Of a stretch of DNA of 26,010 nt, positions 20,601 through 24,566 are shown one piece after another. Each line of letters begins with the position of its first letter. Position 1 is the stretch's first letter. The notes under the pieces are model-generated. The model saw only the letters and a list, made by a program, of their open reading frames with translations, was not told where the DNA came from and ran no database searches. The position numbers and the translations under genes are program-made. Source of the stretch: a virus; the IMG/VR virus record IMGVR_UViG_3300020445_000060, positions 1-26,010 of that record; one strand, written 5' to 3'.

Positions 20601-22975
20601 CTGCTGGAGTTCATAGATATGTTTCTTCTGCTACACCTAATGTTCCCGCACATTTAAATAAAGCAACTTACACTGTTGGATTTAGCACTGGTGGAATGGT
20701 ATTTACATGTGCTAAAGATGGACATGCAACACAACATGCTTATCCAAGAACAACTGACCCTGTTCATAACAGAGAAGTTGGTATAAGCGTTGCAGACGCT
20801 ACATCAATTGTTCTAAATGTTGGTATATCAACTATTGTTAGATTTACTCCTTCTGGTGCTAATTACAATCCAAATAGTGGTGATCTAATTTTAATAACAG
20901 ATAATCCACATAAGATGAAAGTTGGTGATGTTGTTGGTATTAATACTGATTCATTAACCTTTAAGTGTGCTCAAGATGGTTATTTAACTAATCATACATA
21001 TCCTCGTTCAACTGATCCAGCGAATGATTCTCAACTAGGAATTACAACTACTACTGATTATACATTTACTGTAAATGTTGGTGCATCTCCTATTGCTCAA
21101 GCACGTAAGAGATTAAAACTTAGTGTTGAAGATACATTTAATGATTCATTTGCATCATGGCAACTTGGTGAATTTGATTATATTGATAGTATTGGGGATC
21201 TCCAAGATGGAAATAGAACTAGATTCCCACTATACAAAAATAGTCAACTTCTAAGTTTCCAAAAAGATCTATCTGATGTAACATCATCTCTAATTGATTT
21301 TGATGCGGTTCTATTGATTTATGTAAATGGTGTTATGCAAGAACCAAAAGTTTCTTATGAGTTTACTGGTGGTACTACATTTACATTCTTACAAGCACCA
21401 TTAAAAGAAGATAAAGTAGATATTTTCTTCTATAGAGGAACTCGTGATGTTGATAGTTTTGAAAAAGATATTCCAGAAACTGTTAAACCAGGTGATGATG
21501 TACAAATCAATAAGAATGATCAGATTTCAGGAACTATAGGACAGGATTCTAGAACTATTACTCGTATTTTAGCATCTGATACAACAGAAACTGGTATTTA
21601 TCTTGGAGATGGTATTGATTCTGTTAATTACAAACCAGTTGACTGGTCTAAACAGAAGCGTGACATGTTAATTGACGAGAATCCAGTATATAAGACTAGA
21701 GATTCCTTAGAAGGACATGTATTCCCAACTGCTAAAGTTATAAAAGACTTTAAATCGGATGATGAAGAAATTTTCTTAGATGACGCTCAATTCTTCAATT
21801 ATGAAGAAAATGAATCAGATATTGAAATAGATAAAGTTTCTGGAATATTATTTGATGGTACTACTTCTTATGTTGCAGATCTAGACGCTAATGTTTCCGT
21901 TGCTGGAACGGTTACTTCTATTAGCGTTGCTGCTGGAGGTACTGGATATACACCAGGTACACTTTCTCTTAAAATTTCTCCTCCAGTTGGTAGTACTCTT
22001 GATTCTTTCTGGAATAAAGAGGGAGATATTAATGTTGGGGTTCATACTGTATTCAAGACAGTTGTCAGTGGAGTTGGTTCTATTGGTGCTGGATCTACAG
22101 TTATTAATGGTATTTCAACTGAAGGTATTAGAATTGGACAAACTATACAAGCAATATCAAATATATTGGGTACTGGATTAACAGTAACTGGAATAACATC
22201 AGCATATGGTGGTACTATTCTTTATGCTGGAATTGGAGGTACACAAGCTTCTGGTAATACATCTTCAATGTTTGATCAATTCCATTTTGGTAGATATGAA
22301 GATCAGAAATTAGCATCTGCAACTGCAACTGTTAATTCAAGTGGAACTATTACTGGTACTACTATGGTTAATCCAGGTTTTGGATATACATCCACTAATT
22401 TACCATTAGTAATTGCTCCATTACCATCTGCTCAAAAAGAATTAATTAGTGGAATTAGATTTGTACAAGGATTTACTGGAATAATAACTGGAATAACAAC
22501 CAGTGTTGGTGTATCACATCCTTTAGCAATTACATTCCATATGCTATATGATGTTAAGGATTCAACTAGACTTGACGATTTAACATCTGGTCATCCAATT
22601 CACATTTCACAAACAACTGTTGGACATGGAGTAACATCTGTTGATGGATCTAATCTTTCTGTTGTTGGAAGAGGAACAACCTTCTGCGATAATATATACC
22701 AGGTACATTCAATTACTAGAACAAGTTTAACTGGAATTATTACATGTAATGTTCATACTGGAATATCAACAGTTGGACTTCATAGTATGAGTGGTGAACA
22801 TGTTGGAAGACTATCTTGGGGTAGACTAGCTGGATTTACCAGATCTTCTACTTCTATCGGTGTAGCAGTTTCTGGATATACTGTTAATTCTGGATTAACA
22901 ACATTCCCAGTTATTCAAAGACGTGGTTATGGACTTAGAGATAAAGGATCCCTAAGAAAAGACCTTGGTCTTTAA
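4862..22975 (+). CDS. Giant modular baseplate/virion structural protein (gene 7 position)
   Basis: One uninterrupted frame of 6037 codons (18.1 kb). It begins one base after gp6 and ends just before the gp8 late promoter, exactly where T4 places gene 7, whose product is the wedge initiator (1032 residues). No homology to T4 gp7 can be claimed by eye. Regions in order: wedge-like N-terminal domain (about 1-270); beta-rich part with repeated glycine motifs (NTGTDY, NPGYGY, KGTGY, NPGTDY, SGGANY, SGGKNY); LamG-like domain (about 1024-1235); YHYH-type domain (about 1440-1575); a conserved FGWKDD...DNDYYQNLSY segment (about 2620-2690); further beta modules; a split helical domain; the Cys/YPR and HTFVSA repeat array (3757-5413); and a C-terminal structural domain (about 5425-5660) with a Gly-rich tail. 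There is no signal peptide or membrane segment. Codon use is strongly A/T-ending throughout. It probably projects from the baseplate. Some marine phage annotations use VrlC-type names for large structural proteins; I cannot confirm that link. Confidence 0.93.
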   Translation: MIKTGFDARVKVQQIIDNQLPEFVLSEAPKAAEFLKQYYISQEYQGGPIDIAENLDQYINFNNMTQDVVAGITSLTSDVSLSDTTISVDNTKGFPDEYGLLKLDDEVITYTGKTSTSFTGCVRGFSGITSYRDPLNAEELVFSDTSASTHDNGLRVNNLSALFLKEFYRKLKVLLAPGFEDVDFVETLDINVFIKQIRDFYQAKGTNEAFNILFAVLFGNKPKIINLEEYLLKASAAEFIRREVLVCEKISGDPNKIVGHMVQQSNNLAAGPVSEVEIISRNNRVFYKIQLFSGFDERSLIQGNFTISPKTKVTDTVSIGSSVITVDSTVGFGTTGTVISGNNTISYGNKNVNQFFDCTGVTAVINPTDDIRSDQIIFGYEDGDSSKKVELRITGVLSDIKDKSKFGLLLEDDLVSVKNLGENILNKNRNFKEFAFNTWKYNVRSRYEIESFSNNQIVLFEKADRASLKVGDTVDILNRNAQGAVNNLATITFINDKTVQIDQNITVPSYTALSIRKRYDYAGASNINLSSSNIIADVQNVYNEKDEYMYVASNSLPKYEITKKKSYSSFGLTPSTTISNHFKGYDSGTNQYSILGFDSNVPFITGDEIVYTSSGSDNVISGLKLNEVYHVEVIKDGNNTNTIRLYDSKSFIGTTKYVQFDAYYATSTHMFTLRQHSGRSLAPKKALAKIPLVPNIQSGTDTPTTFGPVGMLVNGVEILNYKTDDKIYYGPLEDIKVYNTGTDYDVINPPSILASKPSVGIGTTALLTAVVRGSVKDVLVDPQDFSIQRIVSSTIDGGNGKDANILPVLVKQYREVEFNASQVGVALTGGVDITNETIVFEKEHRFMEGEPIVYNPSGNLPLGIGTFGGSNTDQDEFLVNGAIYYPKIINTRAIYLHKTLDEYNAGINTVGFTTINTGGIHKFRELNEKDVISEFKILNPGYGYENRVMRVAPTGITTSVSTINFKNHGFNDGEIVNYSYEDTNTGTIGNPIIGLSSENSYYVMKLNDDSFQLSDVGVTEEKIGSVFFDGDGDFLDIGGHSDFSLGTDDFTLECWIKTAVSVADGSKNRTIWMLDGPTGDGEGQLKFNINPSGGVINLLASTTAFSGISDVADDKWHYIAIVRKDETFTLYVDGKYENSASFSGSLSPNNGSPRPRLGTWNNANGNFNGNISNLRLVKGAARYISDFTPSKAPLEDVPGTILLCCKNSGSVTAFDVSPKSITNTGSSISDASPFFKSTAEYYYESRNFVRFKFPGTGWQRISYPPVTINVNAEITGGSIGTITATPIVRGEIVDVFAYEKGTGYGSKILNFERKPTLTIKNGLSAQLKSIVKDGKLIAVEVQNGGSFFNAAPDLTVKGKGAGAKIRAVVANGRIIDVIVLNKGTNYEDNSTSISITPPGRNCVLDPSVRPLVVNNHARFGDEVLYENKDDLSYTIVGYSTIRDGTAVGDPNPDTGHSGVIGWANDGNPIYGPFGYDDPKDLTSSIVKLETGYSASQYNITDRPPINDFELGYFVEDYKFDSTGHLDIHNGRFTKTPEFPNGVYAYHAGVTTNFDNNTLKAEFPYFVGDTYRSNPSVTILDQSFDFINSELVRNTYPYRVRQDYSGNDFLVESNEEYNQTAIIESASRGTIDSLTIVNPGTDYKVGNTINFDNTNTEGGGATAEVTFIDGKEIVDLTTSYDKFENSVIVWENQENLRVYTHYNGNFSPKTHNLLNGDRITISGVTTHVDGLLDSHIIGVTSETSYLIDDLPEHSTSGIVTDIYVSSIPPLIGAGTSVGIGTENLIVIDRYDDQNIIRVKRELTGVAHTIGTNIYFRADSFTIPLASDYFESEKDDKVYFNPNQSVGVGVATGTETSIAQFVGNTKKVISIPTQSIYLPDHPFKTNQALVLRKNTGDNAIQVRDTSSGPNINLPVSGDQQTVYVVNQGKDFVGLVTQIGLTTSTSGLFFNNNGSNSYNYSLETTKTQLVATASKIKTLVAISTVHNLTNQDKIELNVKPRLSLGVDEDVSIKVKYNNTYNKILLNPIGFSSSLVKNSSYGTDRLHSSFNLNTHQLNSGDKVFYTAGDNDIAAGLDTGSYFVYKIDDNNIKLANTYIDVFSDPPKIISIGSTGGAVQEISKVNPQIEVIKNNNVVFNISDSSLIGYDFKLFYDQKVSNQFVSTGTTNTFSVVRNGTVGINTYASATITYNKDLPTKLYYSLEKSGKIIDPDKDVKHYSEILYRDSVYKGSFTAFGIGSTSFFISLDEVPERLKYIKSDCTDLKYTTSSLTASGPITNLNIISGGANYKKLPTISGLSTGTSTSLGNNAIIRPQTNTIGKLNEFRILNEGFEYSSDTTLNPQAQIYTHLGLEGSEKITRIEVISGGKNYTSPPDVVLVNEYTKKIVDSGALRVSPSFNANSIDAIEIIDEPKGLDSVSHRLYTVKNSNGIQVVRITNYNSNTGVVTLELNTPAIDGFITPPFSVGDEIFVEGLGRKSQTDDLGNVTTPGDGFNSTDHNYNFFRVTSYTNSNPAVLEYNIGDYTTNAGNPLGSESTFTSIVKSDNYPEFSITRVPSLFFIEEFIKINDTLTDLKVKVVDKSFIKVVGDYELKVGDILTGATSGNFATVNSIDAYNNRFVIDYANRKHFGWKDDRGQLSNDLQVIPDNDYYQNLSYTVKSPITWDKMVDPVNKLVHTVGMKNFADTEVLSKAQVAIGVTQSLSPVLDFISSRRVDTINNFDLVADYDPGVDFSRFILFQSKKLTDYILCETNRVLQIDDISGAFSSSELNRQTFTDVSLYSITDFYSKFLIQVTDEEKQTSQLSEVVVLNNFDSTFTANKAEIYTDTKLGDFSGLLGDVGDPVLRFTPTNPNDFSYNLKVYRESFDIAPFNIGVGFTDIGFTRLSSKTERLGPADGSGTLGFSTTVFRSLSSQFDAFFGYAHVRNESTERQNYFEVAGYYDGQDTHIAESYFDTDSFQGFSGSYIGTFGLTVDSGIMRLKFDNMVNDNITVKTKVVGIGSTTAGIATYRYLVTDQIAGTERTARLESVYKIASGLTTVFTLDKTLEFSDKSIIKVGVGSTAAVHNLWVSLDTNRHASMHSPFISVGSTSGIGTFSTALSGDTLSVIFHPDPEFASDNIEVQAYNQIIYADKDEFNIPGNYTYGTSIEGISNAFYGSLNEFGKDKLDFDVKYNNIPIYQKTFNPKTTSILNRATGLFSIDNHFFETGEELVYTPDSTLLGIDGTPIGIGSARVQGVQFTADIIAGFSTVTGIADTTSMAVGQSIEHLATSGQTIDDYLITGISTGYNYFYGDTTGSSNVITGIANTTLLSVGAIVFKQTTDAVIAGAGSTITNIGINSITLSANTTLPTATGVALYSTDVAWHLSMNNVSTGTTFRERFEVGLSTTICPTKVYAIKVTKDTFKITGTSGGTSSNPGVGFTFTSTGTGNYHRLEMTKKLEKALITVDGVTQYPLMYTPLSYTLANNTSTIGAGLTFLSLSGISSIKPRDIVKLDDEFLDILNVGLGTLPVGPISGVGTYPVIEVKRGFVGSSATTHTDGSSIRIYKGAFNIVGNKIWFTDAPDGRGDNNRLNSSALAKAKSTFNGRVYLRTDYTGNKVYDDISLSFNGIGRSFTVYKEGQNTTGVEAGSDLVFINDVFQTPNTVNNAGNNYVFAETAGITSVTFTGITRTGTDDIITVDYDINQNQIPRGGVVVSLGSTGGLGYAPLVGASVTTTVNAAGAITSIGIGSTGTFGSGYSGQVGIAISDPQHVGSAATIVATVGAEYPHKFVSAGTSAIYYGGQYSHTFVGAAQSAVTKVGGASTTPTGATYNPATGVLVLTFANAHGITASDFIRIGRNTLTFTCTKDNNATQHAYPRATDPVDGKNIDVTAVTTSSPHTVTVNVGISTVKYHNISDAEYNPATGDLVVTSVGHGQTAGNIVGIATNSIVFTCGQDNYSSEHSYPRLTDPANNKSISIGTTSINTFTLNVGKSQSGDGGELTFNIIGMGTGYVNPVIQVDNPAYANLGVKGLSRLGLGDTTSTGIGLSMTFESRPSSAKPQEDRFGDAASLIRQNKTLIGEVAVQRMLDKYNGPYEHKFDSGSSTLTNAVNIVGAGNLTPNAAAYNASTGVLTLGFAGNHGLVTNDAISIVDRSLAFTCALDNFDTTTLYPRGDDPVGSGRTVAITKTSNTEFTVNVGAAIFKVASGVGTFVNQDCIDDVIDVVDVVAYNTEYGGNDRTYDAANLYISGAHVADEEPQTIYAFQQARDMAIQAMRNERIGIQSGGQYVHKFVTSNANAVTSGGDYPHTFVSAASSAVYSGGDYAHTFVGATSGAVRIGSWVGAGLTPTQAVYTPSTGLLTFTVSGRHNLRHGVDTVGIATNSLTFTCARDNHATEHTYPRTTDPVHNLINVAVASTTLTKFTVNVGVSTLVYHPVSAAAYTPGTGDLTMTVGNLHGLSPATSHTISTATYTPTTGICTFTLASHGFAKGEYVKIDDGALKFTCAKDNHAGLHTYPRSSDPVSGRWLPILGVAANTFEVNVGYANSDDVGIHTLVSVVNNSLKKAVSNIGINTASLTFTCARDSHATQHAYPRAGYAHTFVSALTDCISVTGAASRTPTGATYDGVTGDLVIDFGRAHGMNTSNTVGIATNSLTFTCALDNHATNHTYPRVTDPVHNVTTLPVLSTTTNTITINVGRSGTNDPVHKAVIGVGATAPTTITVNVGVTTLAPKGISTATYAPNDGKLVFTSPNHGLRAPTKHTITTCTYTPSTGVLILNIPHHQFTNGDYIKIKDDSILMTCAKDNHASQHSYPRPSDPSSNKWLSVSGVGINTFAVNVGVSPDLSAHTFVSATTGGIERSSSSVGIATTSLTFTCDKDDHATQHHYPRTTDFAHNESIQVDAVDGNTFTVNVGVSSTAFTDYKQIYDKGIRGDYTRIPGEYTVGDCANVASAIDVLVGIVTIAVGASVLPVRTPANTNLFSISKFDIKNPGYSFERGDIFEPIGIVTAKGLVGARYAHKFVGSATSSIVSGGDYAHTFVSATTDAIYEGGSYDHTFVSAAASAIVPKTTHPWIGIGITPTDADYNAETGALLLTFASSHGLTGSDKIGIATNSLVFTCARDNYATQHAYPRSSDPVHNNGEISIASTTTDTITVNVGVSTIVNHPVGVVTYVPSTGNIVVTVGAGHSFTGFSTHTISTCTYTPSTGTLDFTVTGHGFSEGEYIQIPNNSLRFTCTKDNHATFHTYPRTTDPNSSKWLPIQQVGVNTFQVNVGNSKDSTAGVHRYVSSATPNVPAHLNKATYTVGFSTGGMVFTCAKDGHATQHAYPRTTDPVHNREVGISVADATSIVLNVGISTIVRFTPSGANYNPNSGDLILITDNPHKMKVGDVVGINTDSLTFKCAQDGYLTNHTYPRSTDPANDSQLGITTTTDYTFTVNVGASPIAQARKRLKLSVEDTFNDSFASWQLGEFDYIDSIGDLQDGNRTRFPLYKNSQLLSFQKDLSDVTSSLIDFDAVLLIYVNGVMQEPKVSYEFTGGTTFTFLQAPLKEDKVDIFFYRGTRDVDSFEKDIPETVKPGDDVQINKNDQISGTIGQDSRTITRILASDTTETGIYLGDGIDSVNYKPVDWSKQKRDMLIDENPVYKTRDSLEGHVFPTAKVIKDFKSDDEEIFLDDAQFFNYEENESDIEIDKVSGILFDGTTSYVADLDANVSVAGTVTSISVAAGGTGYTPGTLSLKISPPVGSTLDSFWNKEGDINVGVHTVFKTVVSGVGSIGAGSTVINGISTEGIRIGQTIQAISNILGTGLTVTGITSAYGGTILYAGIGGTQASGNTSSMFDQFHFGRYEDQKLASATATVNSSGTITGTTMVNPGFGYTSTNLPLVIAPLPSAQKELISGIRFVQGFTGIITGITTSVGVSHPLAITFHMLYDVKDSTRLDDLTSGHPIHISQTTVGHGVTSVDGSNLSVVGRGTTFCDNIYQVHSITRTSLTGIITCNVHTGISTVGLHSMSGEHVGRLSWGRLAGFTRSSTSIGVAVSGYTVNSGLTTFPVIQRRGYGLRDKGSLRKDLGL
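7931..8566 (+). other. LamG / concanavalin-like domain inside the giant protein
   Basis: Residues about 1024-1235 match the LamG_3 pattern: an opening strand VFFDGDGDFLDI, then DFTLECWIKT, a central DDKWHYIAIVRKDETFTLYV, and the closing FNGNISNLRLVKGAARY. The aromatic and acidic positions of the fold are present. Such jelly-roll domains bind carbohydrates or proteins, which fits contact with a host surface polymer. It interrupts a run of GxGY-type modules and is a clean single-copy insertion in the reading frame. Confidence 0.85.
9180..9590 (+). other. YHYH-type domain inside the giant protein
   Basis: Residues about 1440-1575 carry the family signatures GWANDGNPIYGPFG (starting near 1461), LDIHNGRF (about 1525) and NGVYAYH ending at His1546. 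YHYH domains occur in secreted bacterial proteins and in marine phage virion proteins. Their biochemical role is not firmly known. Confidence 0.8.
12590..12950 (+). other. Conserved DNDYYQNLSY structural segment of the giant protein
   Basis: Residues about 2577-2697 contain GDYELKVGDILTGATSGNFA, RKHFGWKDDRGQLS, PDNDYYQNLSYTVKSPI and HTVGMKNFADTEV. Charged and aromatic residues are dense, unlike the repetitive modules around it, which suggests a strongly constrained interaction surface. I recall closely similar wording in other T4-like marine phage structural proteins. The function is unknown. Confidence 0.55.
16968..17611 (+). other. Helical domain split by an inserted repeat module
   Basis: Residues about 4036-4065 (DAASLIRQNKTLIGEVAVQR) and about 4186-4250 (DCIDDVIDVVDVVAYNTEYG, then TIYAFQQARDMAIQAMRNER) form two predicted helical halves. 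Between them lies one HKF-type motif and one complete Cys/YPR module (Cys4130). From memory, other marine phage structural proteins have the two halves adjacent, so the module seems to have been inserted. A fragment resembling the second half recurs at about residues 4914-4935 (DCANVASAIDVLVGIVTIAV). Confidence 0.55.
17731..17758 (+). repeat. 28-bp exact direct repeat, copy 1
   Basis: Identical to 19858-19885, 2127 bp away (a multiple of three). It encodes GGDYAHTFV in both places and falls in the first HTFVSA cluster. Confidence 0.9.
17900..17937 (+). repeat. 38-bp exact direct repeat, copy 1
   Basis: Identical to 18707-18744, 807 bp away (269 codons, in frame). It encodes VGIATNSLTFTC, the lead-in to the module Cys at residue 4358. 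Identity at DNA level, including third positions, points to recent duplication or gene conversion. Confidence 0.92.
18707..18744 (+). repeat. 38-bp exact direct repeat, copy 2
   Basis: Second copy of the repeat at 17900-17937, leading into the module Cys at residue 4627. Confidence 0.92.
19858..19885 (+). repeat. 28-bp exact direct repeat, copy 2
   Basis: Second copy of the repeat at 17731-17758, in the HTFVSA cluster that opens the third higher-order block. Confidence 0.9.
21140..21840 (+). other. C-terminal structural domain of the giant protein
   Basis: Residues about 5427-5660, after the repeat array. Seen: FNDSFASWQLGEFDYIDSIG, a LIYVNGVMQEPKVSYEF strand pair, KVDIFFYRGTRD, and PVDWSKQKRDMLIDENPVYK (from residue 5592). 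An altered copy of the 'N-[GD]-V-x-Q-x-P' strand pair lies at about 15730-15800 (VFINDVFQTPNTV). The region is non-repetitive and charged, which suggests a folded end-piece. It is followed by more GxGY motifs and a basic, Gly/Leu-rich end. Confidence 0.6.
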
Positions 22976-22977
22976 TT

Positions 22978-22985
22978 TATAAATA
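22978..22985 (+). promoter_or_regulatory. T4-type late promoter for gp8
   Basis: An exact TATAAATA two bases after the stop of the giant gene and 19 bases before ATG 23005, nearly the same geometry as the gp25 promoter. It gives gp8 and the following gene their own late transcript, so they do not depend on an 18-kb read-through. Confidence 0.87.
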
Positions 22986-23004
22986 TAGAAAAAAGCTGAT
23001 CATA

Positions 23005-24564
23005 ATGGCTGCAATTGTAACAGATCAATTTAGAATATTAAACGCAAGTAATTTTGTGGATTCGGTTAGCGATACCAATAGTAATTCATATTACGTGTTT
23101 TTGAGTTTACCAAATCCTTCTGTTGTTGGGTATGGTAGATCTACTAATTGGGATTCAAATACACCTTCTCCTGTTGATAATCTTGATTACCTTAGCCATG
23201 TAAAGGATACTATGGTTTTTGGTAAAAAAATCACAGTAAATGATGTTAGGAGATTGGTTAGAAGAGTCGATTGGAAACAAGGTACTACCTATGAAATGTA
23301 TAGGCATGATTATAGTATTGGTAATCCATCACCTAAAACTAACTCTACAAGATTATATGATTCAAATTACTATGTAATGAATAGTGATTTTAGAGTATAT
23401 GTCTGTATCGATAATGGATCATCTATAGAATTTCCAAGTGGAAAGGCATCTTCAGATGAACCAACTTTTATTGATTTAGAACCATCAAGAGCTGGTGAGA
23501 GTAATGATGGGTATATTTGGAAATATCTTTTTACTGTTTCTCCTAGTGATATAATTAAATTTGACTCAATTGAATATATTCCATTACCTAATAATTGGTT
23601 GACTACTACCAATGCTCAAATTCAATCTGTTAGGGAAAATGGTGATTCTTTAATTAATGAGAATCAAATTAAGAAAATTTATATTCAAGATCAAGGATCT
23701 GGTTATAATAGTACAGATGCAGAACTTAACATTATTGGTGATGGTGAAGGTGGTAAAGTAATTGTCACTACTACCAATAATAAAATTACAAAAGCAGTAG
23801 TTTCTGCTGGAGGTAAAAACTATTCTTGGGGTAGAGTTGATTTATCAACTATTAACTCTGGAGCGACTGGTTTTGCACATTTAATACCTATTATTCCACC
23901 TTCAAGAGGGCATGGATATGATATTTACAATGAATTGGGAGCAGATAAAGTATTAATATATGCTCGTTTTGATGATTCTACTAAAGATTTCCCAGTTGAT
24001 ACTAGATTTGCACAGATTGGAATTATTAAAAATCCAACTCAGGTTGGATCTGCTTCTTCAGTATTTTCTGAAAACCAATTTTCCAATTTGGGTGGAGTAA
24101 AATTAACTAGTGTAGCAAACCCAACTGATGCTGGTGTGGGTAATCAGATTTTCCAAACCATTTCTGGTGTTGGAACTGCTACTGGTTATATTGCATCTTA
24201 TGATAGTTCGACTAAAGTTTTAAAATATTATCAGGATAGATCCTTATACTATAATGATAATTCTTTCGATCAGAAAGATTCTAAAACAGTTGTTGATGAA
24301 TCTACCAAGGTTTCATTTAGTAAAGATGGTGGAACTATAAGTTCTACAAATACTTTTAGTGGTGCAATTGATGTTTCCTATACAGGAATTACAACTACAG
24401 TTTCTGCAACTAAGAAAGTAAATTTAGCAACTCAGTTTACAGAAGGCATTGCACTTCCTGAGATAAATAAAGGATCAGGGGAAATAATTTATCTCGATAA
24501 TAGACCAAGAGTTTCTCGAAATCCTAGACAAAAGGAAGACATTAAAATTATACTAGAATTCTAA
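23005..24564 (+). CDS. 8: Baseplate wedge subunit gp8
   Basis: This 519-residue protein is longer than T4 gp8 (334). gp8 binds gp7, gp10 and gp6 in the baseplate wedge. Family signatures seen: the start AIVTDQFRILNASNF (T4 AIVTSKFR), the R-[ST]-x-W pattern near residue 45 (GRSTNWDSN), VRRLVRRVDWKQGT (T4 has IPRRDW), and the diagnostic DGYIWKYLFTVSP beginning at Asp168 (T4 DGYVWEYLFEIPP). Beyond about residue 215 come two GxGY-type motifs (DQGSGYNSTD, AGGKNYSWGR) of the kind that fill the giant protein, and a Ser/Thr-rich beta region, which account for the extra length. An exact late promoter precedes it, and the next gene starts two bases after its stop. Confidence 0.93.
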   Translation: MAAIVTDQFRILNASNFVDSVSDTNSNSYYVFLSLPNPSVVGYGRSTNWDSNTPSPVDNLDYLSHVKDTMVFGKKITVNDVRRLVRRVDWKQGTTYEMYRHDYSIGNPSPKTNSTRLYDSNYYVMNSDFRVYVCIDNGSSIEFPSGKASSDEPTFIDLEPSRAGESNDGYIWKYLFTVSPSDIIKFDSIEYIPLPNNWLTTTNAQIQSVRENGDSLINENQIKKIYIQDQGSGYNSTDAELNIIGDGEGGKVIVTTTNNKITKAVVSAGGKNYSWGRVDLSTINSGATGFAHLIPIIPPSRGHGYDIYNELGADKVLIYARFDDSTKDFPVDTRFAQIGIIKNPTQVGSASSVFSENQFSNLGGVKLTSVANPTDAGVGNQIFQTISGVGTATGYIASYDSSTKVLKYYQDRSLYYNDNSFDQKDSKTVVDESTKVSFSKDGGTISSTNTFSGAIDVSYTGITTTVSATKKVNLATQFTEGIALPEINKGSGEIIYLDNRPRVSRNPRQKEDIKIILEF

Positions 24565-24566
24565 AG

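Larger units (their letters stand above)
16130..21100 (+). repeat. Coding repeat array: Cys/YPR modules and HTFVSA motifs
   Basis: Residues 3757-5413. Thirteen degenerate modules share FTC-x2-D-[NDSG]-x-A/T rich-H-x-YPR-x2-DP and usually end in a TVNVG strand. Their Cys residues are at 3836, 3924, 4130, 4358, 4474, 4550, 4627, 4770, 4844, 5087, 5203, 5283 and 5369. Cys, the Asp three residues later and Tyr-Pro-Arg are kept in all 13. The His two residues before Tyr is kept in 12; only the copy at 4130 lacks it. Eleven copies of a short [ED/QG]Y-x-H-[TK]-F-V-x-[SA] motif precede or separate modules, often in tandem pairs or triples with a spacing of about 18 residues. These are protein repeats, not CRISPR. 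Confidence 0.92.

Noticed and set aside
16130-21100. CRISPR-like or satellite repeats
   Set aside because: Repeats are degenerate, unequal in spacing, in frame and best conserved at protein level; they belong to one continuous coding frame.
21891-22181. 96-codon + strand frame rich in Leu
   Set aside because: Out-of-frame reading of the giant gene; the Leu bias comes from frame-shifted Val/Ile/Gly codons.
4862-22975. Intein, intron or frameshift inside the giant gene
   Set aside because: No intein end motifs (Cys/Ser start with HN ending), no homing-endonuclease sequence and no break in frame or codon use were seen.
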